DNA of 64,000 bases from Mesomycoplasma dispar (GCF_000941075.1 NZ_CP007229.1:496001-560000), one strand, 5' to 3'. Positions 32,601 through 44,772 are shown, numbered from the stretch's first letter. Numbers and translations: made by a program. Notes: a model not told the origin generated them from the sequence alone.

Positions 32601-35600
32601 TGATGCTGAACAACGTAATTTTAACACTGTCGCAACAACGGCAACGGTGGAAAAAGTTGTCCAATTTGAGAAAAAACACGACAAAATCGGCCTTGAATTG
32701 TCTTTTGATCCAGTAAAAGACACTTTCTTAAAAAATGATAGAATCAAAGTCACTCTAGCAAAACAAGGTGGAGATTCTAAAACTATCGAAGTCGAAGGGG
32801 AGGTTGATCAAAATTTAGTTTTAAAACTAAATTTTGATCAAAATGTTGAAGCTGGTTCAGAATACCAAATTAGTAAAATTACTAATCTGACAAAAGATAA
32901 AAATATTCAAACCTCCGTTGGATTTGAGATTAAAGCTAAAGAATACCAACCTGAACTTGATGATCCAAAAAAAGGTAGCCAGAAAATCTATTCCGCACCA
33001 GAGTTAAAAGAATTTACTATTGAAAAAAATCAAAATGAAACCGTAAAAGTTAAACTTACTTTTAACGACGCCGAAAAAACACTCGTTAAAAAAAATAGTG
33101 GTGGAACACAAAACCTTACTTTGTTACTAAAAAATGCAGAAACAGATGCAATCGTGACAGCAAATGGTGAAGCAAAAGAAGAAAATGGAACAATTTCTGT
33201 TGAATTTGAATTTTCTAGCCTTGATCGAAATGCAAAATATGAACTTGTTTCAATTAATGACTATTCTAAAGCTAATTCTGAAATTTGAGTTAAAGATGAA
33301 TTAAAGAAAGAAAAAACTTCATTTACCGTCAATGTTGATAAAATTGAAGTTAAAAATCTTGTTTTTTCAGATATTAAACAAAATTCAGTTAAAGTTCACA
33401 TTTATTTTGATCCAATTCGCGATGCTTATTTAGCAGAAAAGCAAATTGAGGTTGAGATCGACGAGGATAGCGATCCAAAAGCCGTTTTTACTCAGGTGGA
33501 TGGCATTAATACTGGAGAGACCAACAATAAAAAACAAAAAGTTCAAATTAAAAAATTAGAAGACGGAAGATTAGTTGCAGAACTTGATTTTTCAGGACTA
33601 AAAGAAGGTTCTGATTATAAAATCAAGTCGTTGAAATTGGATGATAATACAGTCAAAACTAATAAAGAAAATCAGACAACCGGACCTAAATTCGAAATTG
33701 TCAACGAATTTAGCACGGCAGATTCAGTTGGTCAACATCGTCAAATTGGTGAAATTAACGATGCTTCAAAACAAAAAACCCTAAAATTTGCCACAGATAT
33801 CGTTGTTTCTAATGTCGAAATTAATCCGACCGCAACACAACAACAACAACAAGACAAACAACGTTCTGCCACAATTAAAGTAACTTTTTCAAATTCAAAT
33901 AACGAAATTCTTAAACTAAAAAAAGATCAAGTTGCTACAATCACTTTAATAAATAAAGCGACTGGAAAACTTGTACTAACTTCGGCAAAAATTCAAGCTG
34001 AAGAATCAAGACCTGGAGATAAAAAAACCAGCGCAAGCGCAACTTTTGAATTTAGTGATAATTTAGACAAACTTACAAAATACGAAATTAGTTCAATTCA
34101 AGTTGTAAGATCAAACGGAATTTATTCAATTCCGTTTTCATCGACGATTCAAAATGATGAAAGTAAAAAATCATTTACCACCCAACTTGATTCAATTACG
34201 GTCAAAGATATAAGTTATACCGATATTTCTTCGACAAGCGTTTTACTGACAACTTTTTTTGACTCACTCGAGGATAACGCGCTAAATAATCGTTTTGAGG
34301 CGGAATTAGAATATGTTTTAAAAGGAAGTCAAGAAGTTAGAAAATCATCGAAGGTAGACATTTCGAATAATCAAGCAACTTTTACAATTGAAGGGCTTCA
34401 AGAAGCAACTGGTTATGAAATTAAAGATTTAAAATTAACGAAAAAAAGTACACCTGTTAGAAGTACAAGATCGTTGACTCGAATTCGCAGACAAGCGCCA
34501 GAACCAATTCAAAATGTAACAGTTAAATTTGATCAAACTGAAGTTGAAGCAAAAAACAAAAAAGATTTTGCCACAAAATCTTTAATTTCTGAAGTCAAAA
34601 TTGACTCGGGGTTGATTCCGAAAAAACCAGCAACAGTTCAAATTGACAAAACAAATCTATCTGATACAAGCGCTGGAATCGAACTTAAAATTAAAGATCC
34701 AAAGAAATTTTTTGCTGATTATGGAACAGGAAAAACCAAAAACGGCCAACAAAATCAAATTCGCCTTATTATTAAATCAAATAGAACTGGGGCAATTGCC
34801 GAAACTGGGGCGCAAATTGAATACGATGAAAGCCAAAGTACCGCAACGGCTAAGTTTAGCTTCGAAAATCTGGAAAAATATACAATTTATAATCTTGTTG
34901 ATATTTTCATCAACGGCGTTCCAGTTGGGTTTTTAAATAGTCTAACGGAAGAACAAAAGCAATTTCATACGACCGCCAAAGAAGTTTTACCCGAATTTAT
35001 TAACCAAACCGAGTTTAAAAAACACGGTGCCGTTGTTAGAATGGTTTTCGATGTTAATAAAAACTGGTTTTTAGTGGGAAATAAAGTTAAAATTAACTTT
35101 AAAAAGTTAGGGGAAACTGGACCCGATGATCCAGAACTAACCGCCGAAGCCGTTGTTCAAAATGACGGACTTGCCGTCTTTAATATAAATAAGGAAAATG
35201 TTAAAACTAAAGTTCCGCAAGGAACAAGATTTGAAATTTCGAAGTTAGAATTTGAACCTGAAACCAATTCTAACCAAGAAATTGTCAAAAATTTCCCGTT
35301 AAATAAAATCACTGGAAGTGATCAAGTTCAGGTTTTATCAGCAAGCGCTGGAATTCAAGCAACAAGAATTCGTAGCCGCCGCGATGTTGTTAGTTTATTT
35401 GCTGAAGGTGATGTTGAAAATCAAACTGAAAATGTGGGAAGTCAATTTCAAACTGTGCAAACTCAGACAGGACAGAATAATTTTGCTGCTGTAAATCTAA
35501 GAACAGAACCGCTGCAAACTGGAGGAACAGGCACTCAAAGTCTTACTAAAACTTTTGACACCGCTGCTTATATAACAAAAGTGGAAAAAGTAAATTTGGC

Positions 35601-38600
35601 AGGAACAAACGGTGAGATTAAAATCACCTTAAGTTCAACAAAACTTTTAGAAGGCGCTGCTTTAGCGTCAATGAAACTAAAGTATATTGATATTAGTGAT
35701 GGACAAGAACATGAAGCAGTCCTTCAAGGTCGTCCGGCACTGAATTCTTCAACTTCTGAATATACTTTCAGCGCAACAAATTTAACTCCTTTAAATTACT
35801 ACCAATTAGTTTCAATTACTTACGAAAATCAAGGGCAAAATGTCCAAACAATTAACTTTGACGAGGATCAAGTTTCTTATCAAGACCGACTTTTTCGGAC
35901 AACGCCGACAGGTTTTGCTGTTGTTGATATTAAATCAACTTATAATAAAACAAACAAAACTGCTAATGTTAAATTGCAATTAGATGATCAAGTAACTAAA
36001 TATCTTGAAGGGTATAAAGTTAAAATTTCCTATAAAAGACAGGATGAAACAAATAATTCAATCCCAATCTCGACAGTTGAAGGAGTAATTAACTCTGATG
36101 GTTCAGTTAATGTTGTTCTTGATGATCGATATGAGCAACAAGGACAGAAAAGTTTTTTCCTTCCAATTCGACCTGATACTACAAAAATTAGTGAAACTAC
36201 AAATACATTAGAAACAGATTTTGGAATTCAAAACATCGGTGGAGTTACTAATTTAAATAAAAACATTGATTCTGACAAACTTTTCGAAGGATTTAAATAT
36301 AAAATTGAAAAAGTTGAACTTATTCAAAAACCAGATACATCTTCAGGTGGTCGAAAAAAACGTTCAGTTCAAAATCAAGATTTAATCGAGTTTAACGCTG
36401 GATTTACTAAAGAAGCTAAATTTGAAGCCAAAAGTTCAACTCCTCAAACTCAGGGGCAACAAACATTTGAAGAATCCAAAAAAACAATTGAAACAATCCC
36501 AATTTCATTATATGATCAGCTAATTTATACTGAAGAAAAAGATAAATCTTCGGGGATTGATACCAAAATTTATGCCTATTTTATTTCATCAGATGAGCTA
36601 CAAGATCAAGATCAAGACAAAAACCACTTCAAAGTTCAACTTTATAATAAAACACTGAAAAAATATGAAACAGTTACAAAAGCAACTTCGATTCAAAAAA
36701 TTAATGATCAAAATAACAAATCCCATTTCTATGTTGTTACTTTTGAAACTAATCTAAACAAAGCTTCGCTGTATGAAATTGAACATTTTGTTTATAAAAA
36801 TCAAAAAATTGATCAGTCAGAATATAAAACCCCTCGGGTAGAAAAAACTGAATTTACTACACCAGGGAAAAAAGCCTGACTAACTAACTTTTCGCAAGTC
36901 GGTGCTTACGAAGATGAAGCCGCAACTGTTTATTTCCAATTTGATGAAAAAGATGAATATCTTTGACGAAACAAACATAAAATTGAATTGGAGATTACTC
37001 CTGAACCAAATTCGGCTTTACAACAACAACCACAAGCGCAAACTCTTAAATATGCTTTTGTGCCTGAAGGTTCGCTTACAAAGGTAAGAATTGATAAAAA
37101 TTCTAATAAAGATCAACAAAATCCAAGCCTTGAAATCAAAGAAAATACCGTCTATAAAATTACTAAATTTACAATTAAAGAACCTGAAACAAGCGCTAGC
37201 CAAGGTCAAGTTGATCAAGTCGACAGAAAAAATGATAGATTAAAAATTGAAACTGTTGATTCTCAAAATTCAGCAAGCCAAAGTCCTACCAATCTCGGAG
37301 ATGGGCAAATGGAAGTTAAAAAAGTTGAATCTGCTGAGGTTGTTAATTTTAAGGCTGATCAAAAAGATGCGCTTTTTGAAACTAAAGCTAAATTTAATTA
37401 TGAAGAAAACACCAATTTTATTCAAAATCCGGATGAAAACGCTGATGGAAGATCGGCAACACTAGAATTTCAGTTTAGTAATCAATTTTTGCAAATCCCA
37501 AGAGAATTTGCCACAATCACAATCGCTAAATCTGAAAAAAGTGATGAAGAAATTAGTTTTACTTCTGTGGAAAAATATAATCCAGAAGGAAAACTTCAAT
37601 TTAAATTAACAAATCTTGATAAATTTAAAACTTACGAAATTAAAAACCTAGTAATTGGTGGTATTAAATTCAACTCACTTGATACAGTGTCAGAAAAAAA
37701 ATTTACTCCTATCACCCAAAAAATTTATGTTGCTGATTTAGAAGTTAACAATTTAAGAACTGGAGAAAATCTATTTCCCAGTTCGCCTGGCAGCATTGAA
37801 GATGGATCGAAAGTATTTGGTAAAATTGAATTATATTTTGATAAAGAGGATTCCTGATTAGAAAACGGATCGTTAACTGCAACAATTAAAGATAAAAATA
37901 ATGGTGATCAGGAATTAGCAAAAATTGATTCTGTACAGATCACAAAAGAATTAACAAAACCAGCAACCCCTTATAAAGTTGAAATTGATTTAAATAATTC
38001 AGAAATTCAAGGCAAAATTCAACCTGGCGGTAAAATAGGCATCGATTTTTCTTTAAAAAATGTTCAAAACACGCCGAAAGCATTATCGAACAAAGGTAAA
38101 ATTAAAATTGAAATTCCCGATCATCAATATAATCTTAAATATGCTCCAAAACTAAAAAAAGAAATCACTATTCCCCCGGTAATTGAACAAGTTATTGCAA
38201 GTGATATAAAAGATACATCGGTAAAATTAAGAATAAAATTAAAAGGTTATAGAGAAAATTTTGACAAAATAACTAAAAACCCAGTCGTTCTTACAATTAA
38301 ACCTGACCCAAATAAAAAAGCCGCTAGCTCATTGCCGATTACGCTCGCCGCTTTTTCACAAATATCAAGCAAATTTCATGATGATGATACTTTTGAGCTA
38401 GAGTACCTAATTGAGGGACTTATTCCAAAATTAGAATATAAAATTGAAAAATTAGTTGCAAGCGATATCGAAATTCCTTTCGGTGAAAGAGATTACAAAA
38501 TTGAAATTAAGGATTTTAATAAGCCAACGAAGCTTGATTCAAAAATATTTCAAACAACTTTTTCTAAATTATCAAATGTGAGTCTTAAAAACGAACAGTT

Positions 38601-41448
38601 AATAACAGGCAGTCCTTATAAATCTGAAAAATTAACTTTAAGTTTAGACCCAATTGCAATGTGATCATTAGATGGAAAGAAGATTAGTGTAACTTTCGAA
38701 CCAACAAATCCTGATGGTAGTCGATATACCGGAAAAAATGTCAACGAGATTAGAAAAGAATTTACAATAACTGCTGACAAATTAAAATCAACGATGATTG
38801 CAACACTAAATCAGGCCGAAGTTACTGACGAAAGTGATGGAAATTTTTTCCCTTCAACTACTTATGCAATCAAAGAAGTTAGCCCAGTCGATGAACCTAA
38901 TATTAAATTAGATGCAAGTGAAATAAAAAAAGATGTTAATGCCAATATTTCCTTCACTACTCAATTAGCACAACCAGTTTTACTAGAAGGGAAAATATCT
39001 AATTTTACTAACAAAGAGGGGAAAGAGAACACTTTTGAGCAACAAATTTATTTAACTTTCGATGATCCTTACCGTGCAATTGATGAAACTCAAATTGATA
39101 AATGAAAAATTATTCTTGAAGGAAACGAACAAAAAGATAGGAATAATGACCAAACTGATGCGGCTACTTGATCACAAATTGCAACGGAAATTACAAAAGT
39201 TATTCAAAACAACGACGGTACTCCTTATCTAACAAATCCACGCGAACTTTTGGAAGAGGAGTTTAACTACCAAGAAAATCCGGAGTTACAGCAAATTCTT
39301 ATTCAAAAGACCAAGATTGAAAAACAAATTGAAACACTTGAAGAACAGAAAAAAATTTTTGAGAATGACGAACAAAAATGATTGGAGCGACTCAAAACTA
39401 CTGTTAACTCTGGTTATCAAGACGAATACGTTCAAAAATTACAACAGGAACGCAGACAAGTTCAGGAAGCAATCACTAAGAGCATAGAACAAATTAAAAA
39501 TGAAAAACAACGTTTGGAAAATTTAAACACTTATACCGAATATTTTAAAAATAAGCAAAACTTACCTAAAAAAAATTTAGGAACAAAAAGAATATTCGCC
39601 TTTAGTTTGAAAGGAAATCCTTCAAAATGGCTTAAATTTTATAAAATGCGTTTTGCTGTTCAGTACAAATATTTTAAGAACCACTTTAACCGTAAAAATG
39701 CTGAAGATTCAAAATTAATTTCTAAAATCGATGAAGCTGAAAGCAAAAATAAAAATACTAGTAATTTACAAAATATAAAATCTGTAGTTTCAAAAATTAA
39801 AACAATTGAACTCGATGATTTTAGTAAGTATACAAATAGAATTTTACTAAAATCATCAAAGATTAAACCAATTAATGCTGGTGCCGCTTATGTTGAAATG
39901 GAATTTGACGATCCTAAAAATTTGCTTTTACCATTAAATAATCAATTTCCTAAAGCGACTACAGGAATTGATAATATTGATAGTTGAACCAGACTAACAT
40001 CTGGCGGAATTAAGGAAATTGAAGACCAAATTAGAGACCCAGAAACTAGATCTAGTTTAGCGGTTGACCCAGGTTATGATACTGGGAATATTAGAAAATT
40101 AGAACATAACAGTTGGAATATTAAACAAAGTAAAAACCAGATAGCAAATTTAGATTTTGATGTTTATGCATACAATTATAATCTTAATAATCCGTTTTCT
40201 GTTTTGTTAAATGATAATAGACATTCATATAAGGAATTAATAAATAAAATACCAAAGTCAATCATTCCGGAACAAAAAACAATAAAAAACCAATCACAAG
40301 ATAAATTTTATGCACTTAGATTAGCGAAGGTAGAAGTTAAAGGTCAAATTACAAAAGTCGGCTTAATTATTACATATTACTATACTAATGCTTCTTCCTT
40401 CGAATCAAAGATAATTAACATCAATCCAATAATATTAAACCCAAATACTAAACATTCGAAAATTAATGACGAAATTTATTATCAACCTTTAGTTCCAACG
40501 CAGTCAGAAAAGGTTAATTTATCGTTTATGACATTGCCGGTTGTTGATAAATCAGATCCATATTGAGGTAATTGATTCACAAATCCTATTGGTAGCGTTT
40601 GGCACGGTGAAATAGCTGCCTTTGGTGGAACTGATCGAAGAATCGAAAACGCTTTTAATAATTCTGTTGGAAAAAGATTTTCCGATACTACAATAAGAAA
40701 AATTAATTATGGCAAAACTTTCTTTTTAGGGCCAACTGGGCCAATAAAAACACTTTCAAAAAGTAATTCAAACCCTACTCAAGCAGACAAAAGATATAAT
40801 GTTAATTACAGATACCAAAAAATACAAACTGGTGGAATTTTCGGCGGACGTTGAATCTCGTATCCAATTTTAGACTTTATTAATAGATTTTTTGGTGATA
40901 AAAGTACTATTCCGTTCGGAATTAAATCTACAAGATACGATCCTTCTACGCATAATTTTGAAATTAGTCTCCAAATTGGTAATAATGGTTCTGCTGGTTT
41001 TAGTCAAATTCAACAATTAATACCAACAATGGTATATGGTATTTTTCTAGCGCCAAGTGGCAAGTTTTATTTGTTTGGTAATAAAAACGGTAGGGGTTTG
41101 ACGTTCGAAGAAGATTTAGATATGAGCCAGAAAAAAATAAATATTAATTTAGCACCGCTTACTTGATCTGAGTACGATCTTCCTGAACCTGGAACATCAC
41201 TTTCTTTTGTTGGGTTAGCGATTTTCCCTTTTTTACCACCAAACCCAGGAAAAAACGCACATCTTAAAAAAACAATTGGAACATCGTATGCAGAAGACCA
41301 ACACTATATTACAATTAATAAATATGGCAAACAATTTAGATATCTTTTGCCATATAAAGGAAACTCTTCATTAACAATTGAAGCCGATAACCCTTATTTT
41401 GTCCCTTGAGTTTCTAACGAAAATGCTTGGGATAAAATAACTTACTAA
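29636..41448 (+). CDS. Giant tandem-repeat surface protein B, frame broken at a poly-A tract (3937 aa if restored)
   Basis: Paralogue of giant protein A, transcribed away from it. ATG 29636 has a good ribosome site (TGGAG, six-base gap). Codons 1-5 read MTNNT, then 15 A residues follow. As sequenced, this frame stops after 22 codons. The long frame, open to TAA 41446-41448 apart from TGA Trp codons, is one base away: a tract of 16 (or 13) A would join them and give MTNNT, Lys run, RSKKWENSKKRA, then the helix ALTLSLLAFGGLSIGSFGLL. The body has about 22 repeats of the same closing motif LxGxxYxIxxI as protein A. Basic linkers are TRIRRQ (about residue 1616), RSRRD (about 1914) and GRKKRS (about 2240). 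A coiled coil lies near 3220-3310 and a distinct Gly/Asn/aromatic C-terminal domain of about 550 residues follows. Likely a phase-variable or slippage-expressed surface fibre. Confidence 0.8.
29651..29665 (+). repeat. Poly-A15 homopolymer inside giant gene B
   Basis: Fifteen consecutive A residues immediately after codon 5. Length 15 or 14 stops the frame early; 13 or 16 opens it. Homopolymers of this length are prone to slipped-strand mispairing and to RNA polymerase slippage. Confidence 0.95.
33837..33851 (+). repeat. (CAA)5 trinucleotide run encoding Gln
   Basis: Five CAA codons encode a Gln run in giant protein B, in a linker between repeats. In-frame microsatellite. Confidence 0.8.
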
Positions 41449-41511
41449 TAATTAACAATGACTATATTAATCTATATAATATAAATATTTAATTATTAAT
41501 ATTAATAAATT

Positions 41512-41576
41512 AAAAAATTGAGTTTTACGGCGTAGTTATACCGCAAGGTAAAAAGTTCAACTTTTAAATGTTTTTT
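41512..41576 (+). terminator. Imperfect stem-loop after giant gene B
   Basis: TTGAGTTTTACGGCG and CCGCAAGGTAAAAAGTTCAA fold back on each other with small bulges, followed by a T-rich stretch. It lies 65 bp after the stop codon. Confidence 0.4.
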
Positions 41577-41648
41577 GATCATAAATTTAATTAGTAAATT
41601 TGCTATGGTAGTTTCAATTTAAGTTATAATTTAATTTAAATTAGTATA

Positions 41649-42334
41649 GGAAAATGAGACACATCGTTATTTTTAATTTTAAAACAAATTTTTATTATTT
41701 TTTTTATTCTCCAAAATTGTGAAAATTTTTTTGAGTATCGAATTGTTCAAAATGAGAATTTGGACTCAAATATGAAAGGCAACTTTGCACTCTAGTTTTA
41801 TTGTATCATTTAACAAATGAGCTGATTTTTCGATGTGCATCTTCGAGATTTTCAAAAATTTTACCCTCAACATTCAAATATTATCTTTGTAAAATAGCAT
41901 AAAAGTATTCAATCGGGCGGTTTGTAAGCACGTTTCATTTTGGCGACATTGATTGTTGAATGTTGTTTTCCATTGTTTCTTGATAAATTCCGCGGTCATT
42001 TTCCGAAAGATCGTTAATTGTGTGTTTTTTTTGACTTACGTGGCGATTTATTTTTAACACGTGTCCTAATTAATCCGTTTATGCCATAATTATAATACTT
42101 TTTTTTGTCAGTTTCGAATTAAATTATTCGCATATGTCTGTAAAAAAATTTCTTTTTGCGATTTTTTATTAACTGATTTATTTTTATATATTTCACGAAA
42201 CTCATTTACAAAATGTATAGTCGCACTTTTGAATCGTTGCGATTCAGCAATTTTGATATATTTGATTTTTCATTAATTGAAAATTTATTTTGTTTTATAA
42301 AAAAACACACCTTTTATGGTGTGTCTCAATTTTT
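41649..42334 (-). mobile_element. IS3-like element remnant, copy 2, with terminal inverted repeats
   Basis: A 0.69-kb decayed insertion sequence reading leftwards. The ends carry TGAGACACA (41655-41663) and TGTGTCTCA (42320-42328) as inverted repeats. Internally a transposase tail reads QETMENNIQQSMSP, then NRPIEYFYAILQR, a TAA stop, FENLEDAHRKISSFVKWYNK and SPNSHFEQF. This follows the order of IS3-family OrfB near its last catalytic Glu and the KR-Q-LGYLSP end. An upstream segment, ending QTYANNLIRNW, may be an OrfA relic. The length is about half that of a normal IS3 element and stops are present, so it cannot transpose. Homologous to the fragment at 1083-1488. Confidence 0.65.
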
Positions 42335-42417
42335 TCTACTAATTTATCTCAAAGGGTCTTTTTTAATCACAAATTTTTTCAGGTTACTGATTTAGCGTTA
42401 ATAATAAAAATAAATAA

Positions 42418-42447
42418 CAAAAATCCACTTTTATGTGGAATTTTTAT
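42418..42447 (-). terminator. Terminator after tRNA-Leu
   Basis: AAAAATCCAC and GTGGAATTTTT form a stem two bases beyond the CCA end of tRNA-Leu in the minus direction. Confidence 0.7.
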
Positions 42448-42448
42448 T

Positions 42449-42533
42449 TGGTGCTCTCGACAAGACTTGAACTTGCACCCGTTTCCGGATTAGAACCTCA
42501 ATCTAACGTGTATACCAATTTCACCACGAGAGC
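42449..42533 (-). tRNA. tRNA-Leu (GAG)
   Basis: Class II tRNA of 85 nt including an encoded CCA. The acceptor stem GCTCTCG pairs with CGAGAGC followed by A and CCA; the D-loop has GGTATACACG; the anticodon stem TTAGA/TCTAA encloses a loop with GAG; a long variable arm and a TTCAAGT-type T loop are present. Seven bases from tRNA-Ser, so probably one transcript. Confidence 0.9.
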
Positions 42534-42537
42534 ACAA

Positions 42538-42630
42538 TGGCGGATCAGACAGGATTTGAACCTGCGCGGGTCCGTTGAGACCCCTAATACGTTTCCAACA
42601 TATCCTCTTCAGCCACTTGAGTACTGATCC
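42538..42630 (-). tRNA. tRNA-Ser (GGA)
   Basis: Class II tRNA of 93 nt including an encoded CCA. The acceptor stem GGATCAG pairs with CTGATCC; the D-arm has AAGTGGCTGAAG; the anticodon loop TTGGAAA has anticodon GGA between ATATG and CGTAT; a long variable arm and TTCAAAT T loop follow. Confidence 0.92.
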
Positions 42631-42723
42631 AGTTTTTATTATGATTACTATAATTATACCAAAAAATAAAAAATTTTCAATTTGTTTTGGATTAATTTTT
42701 ATCAGATAGTTTACTTTTTGAAT

Positions 42724-42760
42724 AAAAAAAGCAATTTCTTTCTTGGAAATTGCTTTTTCA
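42724..42760 (-). terminator. Terminator after thioredoxin
   Basis: AAAAGCAATTTC and GAAATTGCTTTT form a 12-bp stem with a T run on the minus strand, 24 bp past the thioredoxin stop. Confidence 0.8.
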
Positions 42761-42783
42761 TATCTAAAATAATGAGGTTTTAT

Positions 42784-43140
42784 TTACATTTTTTTAACTA
42801 ACGTATCATTAGCGACTAATTTAAAATTTTTTAAACTTTTTTCAAGAATATCGGTTGATGCATAACCTTCAAGTCGATGAACTTGTTTTTGGTCTTTAAA
42901 GAATAAAGTTGTTGGAGTTCCCTGAATTTGATTTTCACGAGCAAACTGGATGTTTTCACGAACATTTATTCGAATAATCACTAGACCATCAACACCGTAT
43001 TTGTTATTGATTTCATCGAGAGTGTTTTCAAATAATATGCAAGCACCACAACCTGGCTGGTGAAAAACAAGAAGCACAGCGGAATTTTTATAAATTTTGA
43101 GATTGATGTCTTCAGTTGAATGAATGTCGAAAATTGGCAT
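42784..43140 (-). CDS. trxA: Thioredoxin
   Basis: A 118-residue thioredoxin that keeps cytosolic protein thiols reduced with thioredoxin reductase. The active site is PGCGACI (Cys31, Cys34), a CGAC variant of the usual CGPC, and the cis-proline loop is GTPTTLFF. I chose ATG 43140 with AAGGAGATATT upstream instead of the longer in-frame start at 43179, because the shorter form has normal family length and a strong ribosome site. It stands alone between tRNA genes and proS. Confidence 0.88.
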   Translation of the reverse strand: MPIFDIHSTEDINLKIYKNSAVLLVFHQPGCGACILFENTLDEINNKYGVDGLVIIRINVRENIQFARENQIQGTPTTLFFKDQKQVHRLEGYASTDILEKSLKNFKLVANDTLVKKM

Positions 43141-43202
43141 AATATCTCCTTTTGTATTAATATTACCATATTTAACCAACTTTATGTATAAAATTTTAAT
43201 AT

Positions 43203-44642
43203 TTAGTATGATTTTGCAAATAAAACAAATTTGTTAGTTTTTTTACCACTAAAAATTGATATTCCAGTTGTTGGTAATTTAAATAATGATTTTTTTGTAA
43301 GAACGCAACGAGCAGTTGCGCCAGTTTTTTCTTGGATTTCTACTTCAGATTTTATTTTTTCACTAAAAGGAGCAATTACAAATTTGTTATTTTTTATTTC
43401 TTCTTCTAATTCTTCAAAAGTATTTGCAAAAACAGTATTTTCAATTAAACGATTCTTTGCTTTTTCAAATAAGTCGGTTTGAATTTGTTTTAAAATCTGT
43501 GAGCATCTAGTTTCTAACTCGGAAATATGGAAGAAAATCTTTTCACGAGTATCGCGACGAACTAAACAAACCTCTTGATTTTTAACTTCCTTAGGCCCAA
43601 TTTCGATACGTACAGGCGATCCGTGAACTTCTGAATTATTAATTTTATATCCAATTTGTTCGTCGGTATCATCGATTTGGTAGGTTATATTTTTTCGTTT
43701 TAAAATTTTTGCAATTTTTTTAGCAAAAATTTTAACTTCTTGATTTTTTTTAGCAAAAAATTCAAGAATATCAACTTGGGTTGGTGCGATTTTTGGGGGT
43801 AAAATAAGTCCGTTATCGTCGCTATGAACCATTACAATAGCACCAATTAGTCGGGTCGAAATACCTCATGAAGTTTGATAGGGAATTTCTGTTTCATTTT
43901 TTTCATTTTTGAATTTTATATCAAAATTTTTGGCAAAATTTTGACCTAAAAAATGAGAAGTTGCCGATTGTAATGCGCGGCAATTTTGCATCATTGACTC
44001 GACTGTATAAGTACTAACAGCGCCAGCAAATCTTTCTCTTTTTGTTTTTTTTCCAAAAACAGCAGGAATTGCTAGGTAATTTTCTAAAAAATTTTTATAA
44101 TATTTTCCAATTTTTTTAGCAAATATTACTGCTTCTGATTTTGTTGTATGAATTGTATGACCTTCTTGTCATAAAAATTCAGTATTTCGCAAAAAAGGAT
44201 TGGTTGTTTTTTCTCAACGCAAAACTTGACTTCATTGATTTAATTTTATAGGTAAAACATTATTAGCGGCGATTTCTGTACGAAAATAGTCGGCAAAAAG
44301 AAGTTCACTAGTTGGTCTTACGTAAATTTTTTCGCTTAATTTTTTTTCACCGACTTGTGTTATTGTTAAAAGTTCAGGAGCAAAACCTTTAACGTGTTTT
44401 TTTTCTTTATCAATAAAATCTTTTGGAATTAGAAGAGGAAAATAAACGTTTTTAACACCTTGCTTGATAAAGTATGTATTAACAACTTTGGTGATATTCT
44501 CCCATATTTGGTAACCTAGTGGTTTGAAATAAATTGTTCCTTTAATGGGAGCGTATGACATAAGATCAGCCTGTGTGATAACATCAACGTATCATTTAGC
44601 AAAATCATCGGTTTTTGAGGTTATTTTTTCAGGCTTCTTCAT
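43203..44642 (-). CDS. proS: Prolyl-tRNA synthetase (archaeal/eukaryotic type)
   Basis: A 479-residue class II synthetase that charges tRNA-Pro. Motif 2 and the surrounding region are visible as [18 protein letters not shown] and [16 protein letters not shown], and the anticodon-binding domain begins near PPKIAPTQV. There is no inserted editing domain, and the C-terminal domain ends with Tyr, as in the ProS3 type typical of mycoplasmas. TGA Trp codons lie at 44229-44231 (LNQWSQ) and several other sites. The start ATG 44642 lacks a strong ribosome site. The stop TAA is at 43205-43203. Confidence 0.93.
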
Positions 44643-44693
44643 AAAAGGTTTGTTTTACTTTGTTTTTTAATTTTTTGTTGGTGATTTAACATT

Positions 44694-44768
44694 TGGCTGC
44701 CCCAGTTAGATTCGAACTAACGAATGACGGTACCAAAAACCGTTGCCTTACCACTTGGCTATGGGGCA
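44694..44768 (-). tRNA. tRNA-Gln (TTG)
   Basis: 75 nt with encoded CCA. The acceptor stem TGCCCCA pairs with TGGGGCA, including the U1-A72 pair typical of tRNA-Gln; the D-arm has GCCAAGTGGTAAGGC; the anticodon loop TTTTGGT between ACGGT and ACCGT contains TTG; the T loop is TTCGAAT. Confidence 0.93.
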
Positions 44769-44772
44769 AAAA

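Noticed and set aside
17700-41400. Opposite-strand open frames of 60-140 codons within the giant genes
   Set aside because: They have no ribosome sites and follow from codon bias of the real frame; treated as shadows.
43141-43179. Longer thioredoxin start at 43179
   Set aside because: It adds 13 residues with no ribosome site, whereas ATG 43140 has AAGGAG at correct spacing and gives normal length.
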